From: Actinoplanes xinjiangensis
Lineage (GTDB): Bacteria > Actinomycetota > Actinomycetes > Mycobacteriales > Micromonosporaceae
Assembly: GCF_003148685.1 (NCBI RefSeq)
Contig: NZ_QGGR01000005.1
Coordinates: 124,001-188,000 of the forward strand
Direction of reading: 5' to 3'
Length of the DNA stretch: 64,000 nucleotides
Shown here: piece after piece, positions 8,074 to 15,314 of the stretch
Numbering within the stretch: position 1 is the stretch's first letter
How the letters are laid out: the number at the start of each line of letters is the position of its first letter
Notes under the pieces: generated by a model
Databases searched by the model: none
Told to the model about the DNA's origin: nothing
Seen by the model: only the letters and a program-made list of their open reading frames with translations
Translations under genes and position numbers: made by a program

Positions 8074-8157
8074 CTAGCTGCGCCACCGACGGAGAAGTCG
8101 GCCGAGACCTCGGACGGGGAGACTCGGCAGGACCTGCTTCATTCGCTTGGCGGCCAT
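8074..8157 (-). CDS. Small basic peptide, 27 residues, unknown
   Basis: Read directly from the minus strand: ATG at 8157, TAG at 8076-8074. The peptide begins MAAKRMKQVLPSL, ends in GRLLRRWRS and has at least seven Arg/Lys, so it is strongly basic. The ribosome binding site GAAGGAG six bases before the ATG is among the best in the window, and a terminator-like hairpin follows about 20 bases after the stop. It sits directly upstream of the tRNA array. No family is recognised; possibilities are a leader peptide or small basic protein. Expression is inference from the signals. Confidence 0.45.
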   Translation of the reverse strand: MAAKRMKQVLPSLPVRGLGRLLRRWRS

Positions 8158-8261
8158 CGTCTTCTCCTTCCTGGTTCGCGTCCCGGCTGGGTCGGTGTTG
8201 ATGACAAACATAGGAGGCTCCGCGGTACCCGTCCAACCAATTAATCGAGGAAACTGGAGGC

Positions 8262-8618
8262 ATGGGTTACCGGGTTCTGGCCGAGGCCACGATGGTGGTG
8301 CACTTTCTGTTCATCGCCTTCGTGGTGCTCGGCGGCTTTCTGGCGTGGCGCTGGCCGGCGGCGCTGTGGCTGCACCTGGCCGCCGCGGCCTGGGGTCTGT
8401 GCATCGTCGTCTTCGCCCTGAACTGCCCGCTGACCTGGGTGGAGGACTGGGCGCGGGAGCGGGCCGGCCAGTCCGGGCTGGCGCGCGGTTTCATCGACAC
8501 GTACCTGACCGGGGTGATGTATCCGGAGCGCTACCTGAACGAGGTGCGGCTGCTGATCGCCGTGGTGGTCGCGGTGTCCTACGCCGGTGTCGTGATCAGG
8601 TGGCGGCGACGGGGATGA
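8262..8618 (+). CDS. DUF2784 family membrane protein
   Basis: 118 residues with about three hydrophobic helices (around 10-28, 33-53 and 98-112) and the conserved pattern VVHFLFIAFVVLGGF, NCPLTWVE, ARGFIDTYL and YPERY of DUF2784. The start ATG 8262 has TGGAGG immediately upstream. Role unknown. The 3' end overlaps the convergent TetR gene by 23 bases. Confidence 0.85.
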   Translation: MGYRVLAEATMVVHFLFIAFVVLGGFLAWRWPAALWLHLAAAAWGLCIVVFALNCPLTWVEDWARERAGQSGLARGFIDTYLTGVMYPERYLNEVRLLIAVVVAVSYAGVVIRWRRRG

Positions 8619-9177
8619 TCGCCGCGACGGTCCGCCGCACGTCCGCCGGTGCCGGTGGTGGGCCGGTGCGGTCGGCGAAGAGCATGTGCCCGGTCCCGAT
8701 CAGGATGGCCCCGAGTGTGGCGGTGTCGGCGCCGGCCGCGATCCGTCCGAGGACCCGCTCGTCCTCGAGGTAGGCCGCGAACAGCTCGGCGCCCTCGGTG
8801 AGCACCGGGACGCCGGCCGGCCAGGTCTCGCGGAGGCGGGCGCGCAGACCGTCGCGGAAGGTCACCAGCGCGACGATGGCGACCGCGACCGAGCCGAACA
8901 GTGCGGTCAGGGCGTCGGCGACGGTGTCGGTGACCGATCCCGTGCCGGCGTGCAGGGCGGTCATCCGCGCGTCCATCCGGCCGGCCCGGTCCAGTACGTA
9001 CTCCGCCAGGAAGTCGTCGAAGTCGGTGAAGTGGCGGTGCAGGACGCCTTTGGCGCAGCCGGCGTCGAGGGTGACGGCACGGCTGGTGAGCGCCTCGGGC
9101 CCGGATCTCAGCAGGATCCGGTCGGCGGCGTCGAAGAGTTGTTCCCGCACGTCGCGCAGGGCCACACCGGTCGGCAC
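8596..9177 (-). CDS. TetR family transcriptional regulator
   Basis: About 193 residues from GTG 9177. The N-terminal helix-turn-helix reads REQLFDAADRILLRSG...TLDAGCAKGVLHRHFTDFDDFL, typical of TetR; the rest is the ligand-binding domain. GTG 9177 is preferred over ATG 9210 because TACATT lies six bases before it (a leaderless arrangement) and because ATG 9210 falls inside a palindrome that looks like the operator. The gene is divergent from the methyltransferase at 9224 and probably represses it and itself through the two palindromes at 9196-9230. The ligand is unknown. Confidence 0.85.
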   Translation of the reverse strand: MPTGVALRDVREQLFDAADRILLRSGPEALTSRAVTLDAGCAKGVLHRHFTDFDDFLAEYVLDRAGRMDARMTALHAGTGSVTDTVADALTALFGSVAVAIVALVTFRDGLRARLRETWPAGVPVLTEGAELFAAYLEDERVLGRIAAGADTATLGAILIGTGHMLFADRTGPPPAPADVRRTVAAIIPVAAT

Positions 9178-9195
9178 GAAAGAAATGTAGCCGAG

Positions 9196-9230
9196 TGGGC
9201 AAGCGCCCATTTAGAGTGGGCGCATGCCCA
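9196..9230. promoter_or_regulatory. Twin palindromic operators in the TetR/methyltransferase divergent promoter
   Basis: Two copies of TGGGC-N4-GCCCA (9196-9209 and 9217-9230), centres 21 bp apart, about two helical turns. The second extends to AGTGGGC/GCCCACT arms. Between them TAGAGT (9212-9217 area) forms a possible -10 element six bases before the methyltransferase ATG, implying a leaderless transcript that bound repressor would block. Confidence 0.65.
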
Positions 9231-9979
9231 CTAACCCGGATCACCGGCGGATCGCCGAGTCCTTCGGCGTCGACGCCGACCGCTACGACCGTGCCCGGCC
9301 GCGCTACCCGGCCGCCCTGATCACCCGCATCGCCGCGTTCGGCCGCGAGGTACTCGACGTCGGCACCGGCACCGGCATCGTGGCCCGCCAGTTGCGCGAC
9401 GCCGGCTGCCACGTGCTCGGCGTCGAGCCCGACCCGCGGATGGCCGAGGCCGCCCGCCGGCACGGCTTCGCCGTCGAGGAGTCCCGGTTCGAGGACTGGG
9501 AGCCCGCCGGCCGCACGTTCGACACCATCGTCGCCGGGCAGACCTGGCACTGGGTGGACCCGGCCGCCGGCTCGGCGAACGCCGCCCGGGCCCTGCGCCC
9601 GGGCGGCCGCCTGGCACTGTTCTGGAACGCCTACCAGCCGCCGCCCGAGCTGGCGGCGGCCTTCGGCGAGGTCTACCGCCGGGCCGCACCGAGCCTGCCG
9701 TTCAGCCCGTGGGCGGCGACCGACCCCTACGCCACCGTCGCGGAGAAGGCCGCCGCCAGCATCGGAGCCGACTTCGCGACGCCGGAGGTGTGGCGCTTCG
9801 CGTGGGAGCACGAATACACCCGCGCGGAGTGGCTCGACCTGATCCCGACCGCCGGCGGCCACACGCTGCTGCCGCCGGCGGAGCTGACCGCCCTGCTGGA
9901 CGGCCTCGGTGAGGTGACCGGTGAGCGGTTCACCATGCCCTACACCACGATCGCGGTCACCGCGGCAAAGGCAGGGTAG
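9224..9979 (+). CDS. Class I SAM-dependent methyltransferase
   Basis: 251 residues. Motif I VLDVGTGTGIVARQL near 43-57 binds SAM; the acidic motif II VLGVEPDPRMAEAAR follows, then FDTIVAGQTWHWVDP and the post-motif RPGGRLALFWN. It is the Methyltransf_11/25 type common in actinomycetes, acting on an unknown small molecule. Expression is likely controlled by the divergent TetR protein. The start codon lies within the second operator palindrome, consistent with a leaderless mRNA. The 3' end overlaps the convergent zwf-like gene by 23 bases. Confidence 0.88.
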   Translation: MPTNPDHRRIAESFGVDADRYDRARPRYPAALITRIAAFGREVLDVGTGTGIVARQLRDAGCHVLGVEPDPRMAEAARRHGFAVEESRFEDWEPAGRTFDTIVAGQTWHWVDPAAGSANAARALRPGGRLALFWNAYQPPPELAAAFGEVYRRAAPSLPFSPWAATDPYATVAEKAAASIGADFATPEVWRFAWEHEYTRAEWLDLIPTAGGHTLLPPAELTALLDGLGEVTGERFTMPYTTIAVTAAKAG

Positions 9980-11366
9980 GGCCGCTGGACCCGGCCGGGT
10001 ACTCCCGCAACGGCACCGCGCCGGAGTGCCATGCCTCGATGACCGGCTCGACGATGCGCCAGCACTGCTCGGCGGTGTCCGCCCGTACCGACAGGGTCGG
10101 GTCGTCGGAGAAGACGCCGCGCAGCACCTCGCCGTACGGCGGAAGGTCGCCCTGGCCGAAATCGGCCTCCAGGGTGACCGGATCGAGCTCGAACGGATCT
10201 CCCGGGCCGTTGATGTTGAAGTCGATGGCCAGATGGTCCGGGCCGAATCCGATCCGCAGCCGATCGGGCTGGTCACAGCCGTGCAGGCCGTCCGGGACGC
10301 GCGGCGGCCGCTTGAAGGTGATCACCGCCTCCTTGCGGCTGTCGCCGACCGCCTTGCCGGAGCGCAGCCGGAACGGGACACCCGCCCAGCGCCAGGTGTC
10401 GACGGCCAGAACGATCTCGGCGAGGGTCTCGGTGCCGCGGGCCGCATCGACGCCCGGCTCGTCGGCGTAGTCCGGCAGCTTCCGCCCGTCCAGGTCACCG
10501 GCGGTGTAGCGGGCACGAAGGCTGCTGGTGGCCGGGTCGTCCCACAGCCGGGTCGCCCGCAGCACGTCGGCCTTGCGGTCGCGGAACTCCGCGGCGGCCA
10601 TCGTGAACGGCGCCTCCATGGTGATCAGTGCGAGGATCTGCAACAGATGGCTCTGGATCATGTCGGCGAGCGCACCGGCCTTGTCGTAGTACCCGGCGCG
10701 GCCCTCCAGAGCCAGGTTCTCGTCGAAGACGATCTCCACCGACTCGACGTGCATGGCGTCCAGGACCGGTTCGAAGATCCGGTTGGCGAACCGCAGGCCG
10801 AGGATGTTGAGCACGGTCGACTTGCCGAGGAAGTGGTCGACCCGGTGCACCTGCTCCTCCGGGACGAGCCGGCTGAGCAGCGCGTTCAACTCGGCGGCGG
10901 AGGCGCTGCCGGTGCCGAACGGCTTCTCCAGCACCAGCCGGGTGCCGGCCGGCAGATCCACGCCGAGCAGCGCCTCGCAGGCCTTCGCGGTGACCGCCGG
11001 CGGCAGCGCGAAGAAGATCACCGCCGAGCCGTGCACCTCCCCGAGGAGGCGCCGCAGGTCGTCGGGGTCCGTCACGTCGGTACGCACCCAGCGGGCCCGG
11101 TCGGCGACGTCCGAGGCGGCCGGGGCGGTGTAGGTCGCGGGCGGCCGCTGACCGGCCGACTCGGCGGCGGCACTCGCGCCGTGCGCCCCGAACGAGTCGT
11201 GCACGCGCTGTCGCCAGCGCGCGTCGTCCCAGTCGTCGGTGGCCGCGCCGATCAGCGTCAGGCCGGGCACGTGCCCGGCGGTGAGCAGCGCGCCGAGGCC
11301 CGGCAGCAGCAGCCGGGCGGTCAGGTCGCCGCTCGCGCCCAGAATGATCAGGGTCTGGTCCGTCAT
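9957..11366 (-). CDS. zwf: Glucose-6-phosphate dehydrogenase paralog
   Basis: 469 residues. The Rossmann motif LIILGASGDLTARLLLP opens the protein; LVLEKPFGTG and RVDHFLGK (canonical RIDHYLGK; His and Lys bind substrate) are present, as are DKAGALADMIQSHLLQ and the C-terminal half of the family. It oxidises glucose-6-phosphate to 6-phosphogluconolactone, giving NADPH. It is shorter than usual actinobacterial Zwf (about 510) and probably a second, divergent copy. The ATG at 11366 overlaps the response-regulator stop (ATGA), so it is translated in one operon with a dicarboxylate two-component system, an unusual partner. Confidence 0.88.
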   Translation of the reverse strand: MTDQTLIILGASGDLTARLLLPGLGALLTAGHVPGLTLIGAATDDWDDARWRQRVHDSFGAHGASAAAESAGQRPPATYTAPAASDVADRARWVRTDVTDPDDLRRLLGEVHGSAVIFFALPPAVTAKACEALLGVDLPAGTRLVLEKPFGTGSASAAELNALLSRLVPEEQVHRVDHFLGKSTVLNILGLRFANRIFEPVLDAMHVESVEIVFDENLALEGRAGYYDKAGALADMIQSHLLQILALITMEAPFTMAAAEFRDRKADVLRATRLWDDPATSSLRARYTAGDLDGRKLPDYADEPGVDAARGTETLAEIVLAVDTWRWAGVPFRLRSGKAVGDSRKEAVITFKRPPRVPDGLHGCDQPDRLRIGFGPDHLAIDFNINGPGDPFELDPVTLEADFGQGDLPPYGEVLRGVFSDDPTLSVRADTAEQCWRIVEPVIEAWHSGAVPLREYPAGSSGPTLPLPR

Positions 11367-12073
11367 GGACCGTGGGTACCCCCGGACGCCGGACGATACT
11401 CGACCTCGGGACGGCCCGGTCCGCCGTATCGCGGGCTGCGCACCACCCGGCCGGTGTCGGCGAGGTGCTCCAGGTAGCGGCGGGCCGTCACCCGGGCCGT
11501 CCCGGTGCGCGCGCCGACCTCGGCGGCCGACAGCCCGGCCGGGGCCGCCGCCCGCAACGCGACCAGGATCAGGTCGAACGTCCTCGGGTCCAGTCCCTTG
11601 GGGAGGGTGTCCGGCGGAGCGCCGCGCAGGGTCGCGAACACCCGGTCCACCTCGTGCTGGGCGGCCACCTCGGCCGACCCGGCGAGCTGGCGGCGATACT
11701 GGGCGTACCGGTCCAGCTTGTCGCGGAACGCGGCGAACGTGAACGGTTTCAGCAGGTAGTGGGTCACCCCGAGCGCGACCGCCTGGCGGATCATGGTGAT
11801 GTCCCGGTTCGAGGTCACGGCCAGCACGTCGGTGCCGCTGCCCGCCGCGCGCAGCGCCCGCGCGATCTCCAGGCCGTGCTTGTCCGGCAGGTTCAGATCC
11901 AGCAGCACCAGATCGACCGGCTGGGCGCGCAACCGGGTCATCGCGTCCCGCGCGGTGTGCGCCACACCGGCGACCACAAAACCCTCGACCTTCTCCGTGT
12001 ACGCCCGGTGCGCCTCGGCGATCAGCGGCTCGTCGTCGACCACCAGGACCTGGATCGGCGGGCGGGTGCTCAT
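11363..12073 (-). CDS. Response regulator of the CitB/DctR (C4-dicarboxylate) type
   Basis: 236 residues. The receiver domain begins IQVLVVDDEPLIAEAH, with the phospho-acceptor Asp in LVLLDLNLPDKHG near residue 58, the Thr/Ser switch in VLAVTSNRD and Lys in HYLLKPF. The C-terminal part carries a helix-turn-helix (LSAAEVGARTGTARVTARRYLEHL) as in DcuR/CitB/DctR regulators. The start overlaps the kinase stop (ATGA at 12070-12073) and its stop overlaps zwf. It probably activates dctA, which starts 83 bases from the kinase start. Confidence 0.88.
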   Translation of the reverse strand: MSTRPPIQVLVVDDEPLIAEAHRAYTEKVEGFVVAGVAHTARDAMTRLRAQPVDLVLLDLNLPDKHGLEIARALRAAGSGTDVLAVTSNRDITMIRQAVALGVTHYLLKPFTFAAFRDKLDRYAQYRRQLAGSAEVAAQHEVDRVFATLRGAPPDTLPKGLDPRTFDLILVALRAAAPAGLSAAEVGARTGTARVTARRYLEHLADTGRVVRSPRYGGPGRPEVEYRPASGGTHGP

Positions 12074-13623
12074 GCCGGCACCGGCAGCCGGACGCTGATC
12101 ACCGCACCACCCTCCGGGGCGGTGTGGATGTCGTAGCTTCCGCCGTACCGCTCGGCGACCTGCCGGACCAGCGACAGTCCGATGCCGTGCCCGTCGCCCT
12201 TGGTGGACCAGCCGCGCCGGAAGGCGCTGGCCGCCTGGTCCGGGCTCAGACCGGGCCCGTTGTCGCGCACCCGCACCAGCACCTCGCCGTCCTCCTCCCG
12301 CACCAGCACACCGACCCGCCGTGGCAGCGGCGTCTCGGCGACCGCCTCCAGGGCATTGTCGATCAGGTTGCCGACCACGGTGATCAGGTCGCGGCCGCGC
12401 AGCAGCGAGCCGGTGAGCCGGGACTCCCCGTCGATGGTCAGCTCCACGCCGCGCTCGCCGGCCTGCGCCGACTTGCCGAGCAGCAGCGCCGCCAGAGCCG
12501 GCTCCTCGACCGCGCCGACGACCTGGTCGGTGAGCTGCTGGGCGACCGCCAGCTCGGCGGTCGCCAGCTGGATCGCCTCGTCCGTGCGACCGAGTTCGAC
12601 CATGGTCAGAACGGTGTGCAGACGGTTCGCGGCCTCGTGCGCCTGGGCCCGCAGAGCCTCGGTCAGGCCGCGTACCGAATCCAGCTCCCCGGTCAGCGCC
12701 CGCAGCTCCGTGTGGTCGCGCAGGGTCAGCACGGTGCCGAGGACCCGCCCGTCGAACCTCGTCTCCCGGCGGCTCGCCACCAGCACCCGGTCGCCGATCA
12801 GCACCGGCTCGTCCACTGTGGGGCGGCGCTCGGCGATCAGGCCGGCCACCTCCGGCGGCACGTCGGCGGGCCCGTCGGCGGTCACGCCCAGCAGCCGGCG
12901 GCCCTCGTCGTTGATCAGAGTCACCCGGCCGTCCCGGTCCACGACCACGAGGCCTTCGCGGACGGCATGCAGGACGGCATCGTAGTACTCGTACATCCGG
13001 GTCATCTCGGCCGGACCGAGTCCGTGCGTCTGCCGGCGCAGACGGCGGCTGAGCAGCCACGACCCGGATGCGGCAAGCAGCAGGGCGACACCGGTGGCGG
13101 CGCCGACGACCGGTAGCTGGGCCACCAGCTCCCGGTTGATCTCGTCGGTCTTGATGCCGACCGAGACGAGGCCGATGATGGTGTCGCTGTCCGGGTCACG
13201 GATCGGCACGACGGTCCGGACCGAGTTGCCGAGGCTGCCCCGGTACTCCTCGATCACCCGGCCGCCCCGCAGCGCCTCGTCGACCGAACCGGCGAACGGC
13301 TGACCGATCAGACTCTCCGTGGGGTGGCTGTAGCGGGTGCGGTCCGGTGCCATCACCACGATGAAGTCGGTGTCGGTGGCGTGGCGGGTCGCCTCGATGA
13401 ACGGCCGCAGCGCCGCCGCCGGATCGTCGGCCCGCAGCGCGCCGGTCACCGCCGGCGAGTGCGCCATGGTCTCGGCCACGGCGATGACCTCGGCCTCCGC
13501 GGCGGCCTGCGCGTCCCGGCTGGCGAGCAGCACCGCACCGGTCGTCCCGATCGCCACCAGCAGCGTCACCACCAGCACCTGGAGGGCGAAGAGCTGCCGG
13601 GCGATGCTCCACGGTCGTGCCAA
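12070..13623 (-). CDS. Sensor histidine kinase of the CitA/DcuS family
   Basis: 517 residues from TTG 13623, which is preceded by CGAGG six bases upstream; a longer frame would run over the dctA start. Order: TM helix (about 8-32), periplasmic PAS/Cache sensor with GQPF and VPIRD motifs, second TM near 175-195, the linker TRMYEYYDAVLHAVREGLVVVD, a cytoplasmic PAS domain, then a HATPase domain (NLIDNALEA, RDNGPG, GHGIGLSLVRQ). The family senses citrate or C4-dicarboxylates outside the cell. Coupled with the regulator downstream and divergent from dctA, it most likely senses succinate, fumarate or malate. Confidence 0.88.
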   Translation of the reverse strand: MARPWSIARQLFALQVLVVTLLVAIGTTGAVLLASRDAQAAAEAEVIAVAETMAHSPAVTGALRADDPAAALRPFIEATRHATDTDFIVVMAPDRTRYSHPTESLIGQPFAGSVDEALRGGRVIEEYRGSLGNSVRTVVPIRDPDSDTIIGLVSVGIKTDEINRELVAQLPVVGAATGVALLLAASGSWLLSRRLRRQTHGLGPAEMTRMYEYYDAVLHAVREGLVVVDRDGRVTLINDEGRRLLGVTADGPADVPPEVAGLIAERRPTVDEPVLIGDRVLVASRRETRFDGRVLGTVLTLRDHTELRALTGELDSVRGLTEALRAQAHEAANRLHTVLTMVELGRTDEAIQLATAELAVAQQLTDQVVGAVEEPALAALLLGKSAQAGERGVELTIDGESRLTGSLLRGRDLITVVGNLIDNALEAVAETPLPRRVGVLVREEDGEVLVRVRDNGPGLSPDQAASAFRRGWSTKGDGHGIGLSLVRQVAERYGGSYDIHTAPEGGAVISVRLPVPA

Positions 13624-13643
13624 ACCGGGCCTCGTTTCGTTTC

Positions 13644-13668
13644 TTACGGATGAACAGAATGAACGTAA
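13644..13668. promoter_or_regulatory. Candidate response-regulator site between kinase and dctA
   Basis: Two ATGAAC direct repeats (13650-13655 and 13659-13664) lie nine bases apart and are flanked by TTACG and CGTAA inverted repeats (13644 and 13664). Short direct repeats are common CitB/DctR-class targets, and this sits in the 82-bp divergent gap. Assignment is inference. Confidence 0.35.
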
Positions 13669-13705
13669 CGGTGAAAGCCGCTGAGACCCAGGCCACATTC
13701 TCGGC

Positions 13706-15055
13706 ATGACTACCGCTACCGCCCCGGTGAAACGGGACCGCACCCACTACCTGTACCTGGCGGTCATCGTGGCCGTCCTCCTCGGCATCGCCGTCGGCCT
13801 GATCGTGCCGGACGTGGCGGTGGAGCTGAAACCCATAGGCACCGGCTTCGTCGACCTGATCAAGATGATGATCGCCCCGGTCATCTTCTGCACCATCGTC
13901 CTCGGCGTCGGTTCCATCCGGCAGGCTGCCAAGGTCGGTAAGGTCGGCGGCCTGGCCCTCGGATACTTCCTCACCATGTCGACCGTCGCCCTCGCCATCG
14001 GCCTGGTCGTCGGCAACATCATCCACCCCGGCTCCGGGATGCAGCTGGACGCCTCGACCGCCGCGGCCGGGCAGAAGGCGATCGGCACCGAACCCGCCAA
14101 GAGCACCGCCGACTTCCTGCTCGGCATCATCCCGGACAGCCTGCTCGCCCCGCTCGCCTCCGGCAACGTGCTCCAGACGCTGCTGGTCGCGCTGCTCACC
14201 GGGTTCGCCCTGCAGACCCTCGGCGACCGGTCGGAGCCGGTGCTGCGCGCGCTCGGCCTGTTCCAGCGGCTCGTCTTCCGCATCCTGGCGATGCTCATGT
14301 GGCTCGCCCCGATCGGCGCGTTCGGCGCGATCGCCGCGGTCGTCGGCGCCACCGGCACCGACGCCCTGGTCAGCCTGGCCCAGATCATGCTCGGCTTCTA
14401 CGTCACCTGCGCGCTGTTCGTCTTCGTGGTGCTCGGTGCGCTGCTGTGGGCCGTCGCCCGGATCAACATCTTCAGTCTGCTGAAGTACCTGGGCCGGGAG
14501 TTCCTGCTGATCCTGTCCACGTCGTCGTCGGAGTCGGCGCTGCCCCGCCTGATCGCCAAGATGGAGCACGTCGGCGTCAGCCGCCCGGTCGTCGGCATCA
14601 CCGTCCCGACCGGATACTCCTTCAACCTCGACGGCACCGCCATCTACCTGACCATGGCGTCGCTGTTCGTCGCCCAGGCGATGGGTGACCCGCTGTCGGT
14701 GAGCGAGCAGATCTCGCTGCTCCTGTTCATGATCATCGCCTCGAAGGGCGCCGCCGGCGTCACCGGCGCCGGCCTGGCCACCCTGGCCGGCGGCCTCCAG
14801 AGCCACCGCCCCGACCTCGTCGACGGCGTCGGCCTGATCGTCGGCATCGACCGCTTCATGTCCGAGGCGCGGGCCCTCACCAACTTCGCCGGCAACGCGG
14901 TCGCCACCGTCCTGATCGGCACCTGGACCAAGGAGTTCGACCGCGAGCGGGCCCATCTGGTCCTGGCCGGCGACGACCCGTTCGACGAGCAGACCATGCT
15001 CGACGACGACCACGGCGTCCCGGCCGCCCCGGCCGGCGCCCCGGCCGCCGTCTGA
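13706..15055 (+). CDS. dctA: C4-dicarboxylate:cation symporter DctA
   Basis: 449 residues, the family's usual length. About eight hydrophobic helices plus re-entrant loops; the serine-rich loop STSSSESALPRL (hairpin 1), the unwound helix segment GYSFNLDGTAIYLT and KGAAGVTGAG (hairpin 2) are signatures of DctA/GltP-type transporters. N-terminal KPIGTGFVDLIKMMIAPVIFCTIVLGV is diagnostic of DctA. It imports succinate, fumarate and malate with Na+ or H+. It is divergent from the kinase-regulator-zwf operon that probably controls it, and followed by two strong hairpins. Confidence 0.93.
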   Translation: MTTATAPVKRDRTHYLYLAVIVAVLLGIAVGLIVPDVAVELKPIGTGFVDLIKMMIAPVIFCTIVLGVGSIRQAAKVGKVGGLALGYFLTMSTVALAIGLVVGNIIHPGSGMQLDASTAAAGQKAIGTEPAKSTADFLLGIIPDSLLAPLASGNVLQTLLVALLTGFALQTLGDRSEPVLRALGLFQRLVFRILAMLMWLAPIGAFGAIAAVVGATGTDALVSLAQIMLGFYVTCALFVFVVLGALLWAVARINIFSLLKYLGREFLLILSTSSSESALPRLIAKMEHVGVSRPVVGITVPTGYSFNLDGTAIYLTMASLFVAQAMGDPLSVSEQISLLLFMIIASKGAAGVTGAGLATLAGGLQSHRPDLVDGVGLIVGIDRFMSEARALTNFAGNAVATVLIGTWTKEFDRERAHLVLAGDDPFDEQTMLDDDHGVPAAPAGAPAAV

Positions 15056-15060
15056 CACCA

Positions 15061-15086
15061 GGTCACCCCGGGTACCCGGGGTGACC
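15061..15086. terminator. Perfect 26-bp palindrome after dctA
   Basis: Arms GGTCACCCCGGGT and its exact complement with no spacer, beginning five bases after the dctA stop. No T-run follows, so it could act as a rho-assisted terminator or 3'-end stabiliser. Confidence 0.55.
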
Positions 15087-15110
15087 GCAGCCTCCTGAAA
15101 CATCAGAGCC

Positions 15111-15146
15111 GCCACCCCGTCGCCTCCCCAGACGCGACGGGGTGGC
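15111..15146. terminator. Second hairpin terminator after dctA
   Basis: 13-pair perfect stem (GCCACCCCGTCGC / GCGACGGGGTGGC) with a ten-base loop, followed by CCGTTCT. This is the more conventional terminator of the two. Confidence 0.65.
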
Positions 15147-15314
15147 CCGTTCTATGCGAAATGATCGATACAATGAAGGCTGTCCGGTCAGGTGACGGCC
15201 GGGGAGGCGGGCCGCGCGGGTGCTGGTGGCGCTCGTTTCCGGGCGCCGATTTCCGCCTGAGGGCTCCCGCGTGGAGAATCTGTCGGCGCTGACCATCGAA
15301 TGCGGGGGCCCGGC

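Noticed and set aside
7224..8261. Integrated element around the tRNA array
   Set aside because: No integrase, transposase or direct repeats are visible on either side, so acquisition by a mobile element is not supported from this window.
13196..15115. 639-codon minus-strand frame opposite dctA
   Set aside because: Antisense shadow of a clear transporter; composition is that of a complementary frame and there is no recognisable domain.
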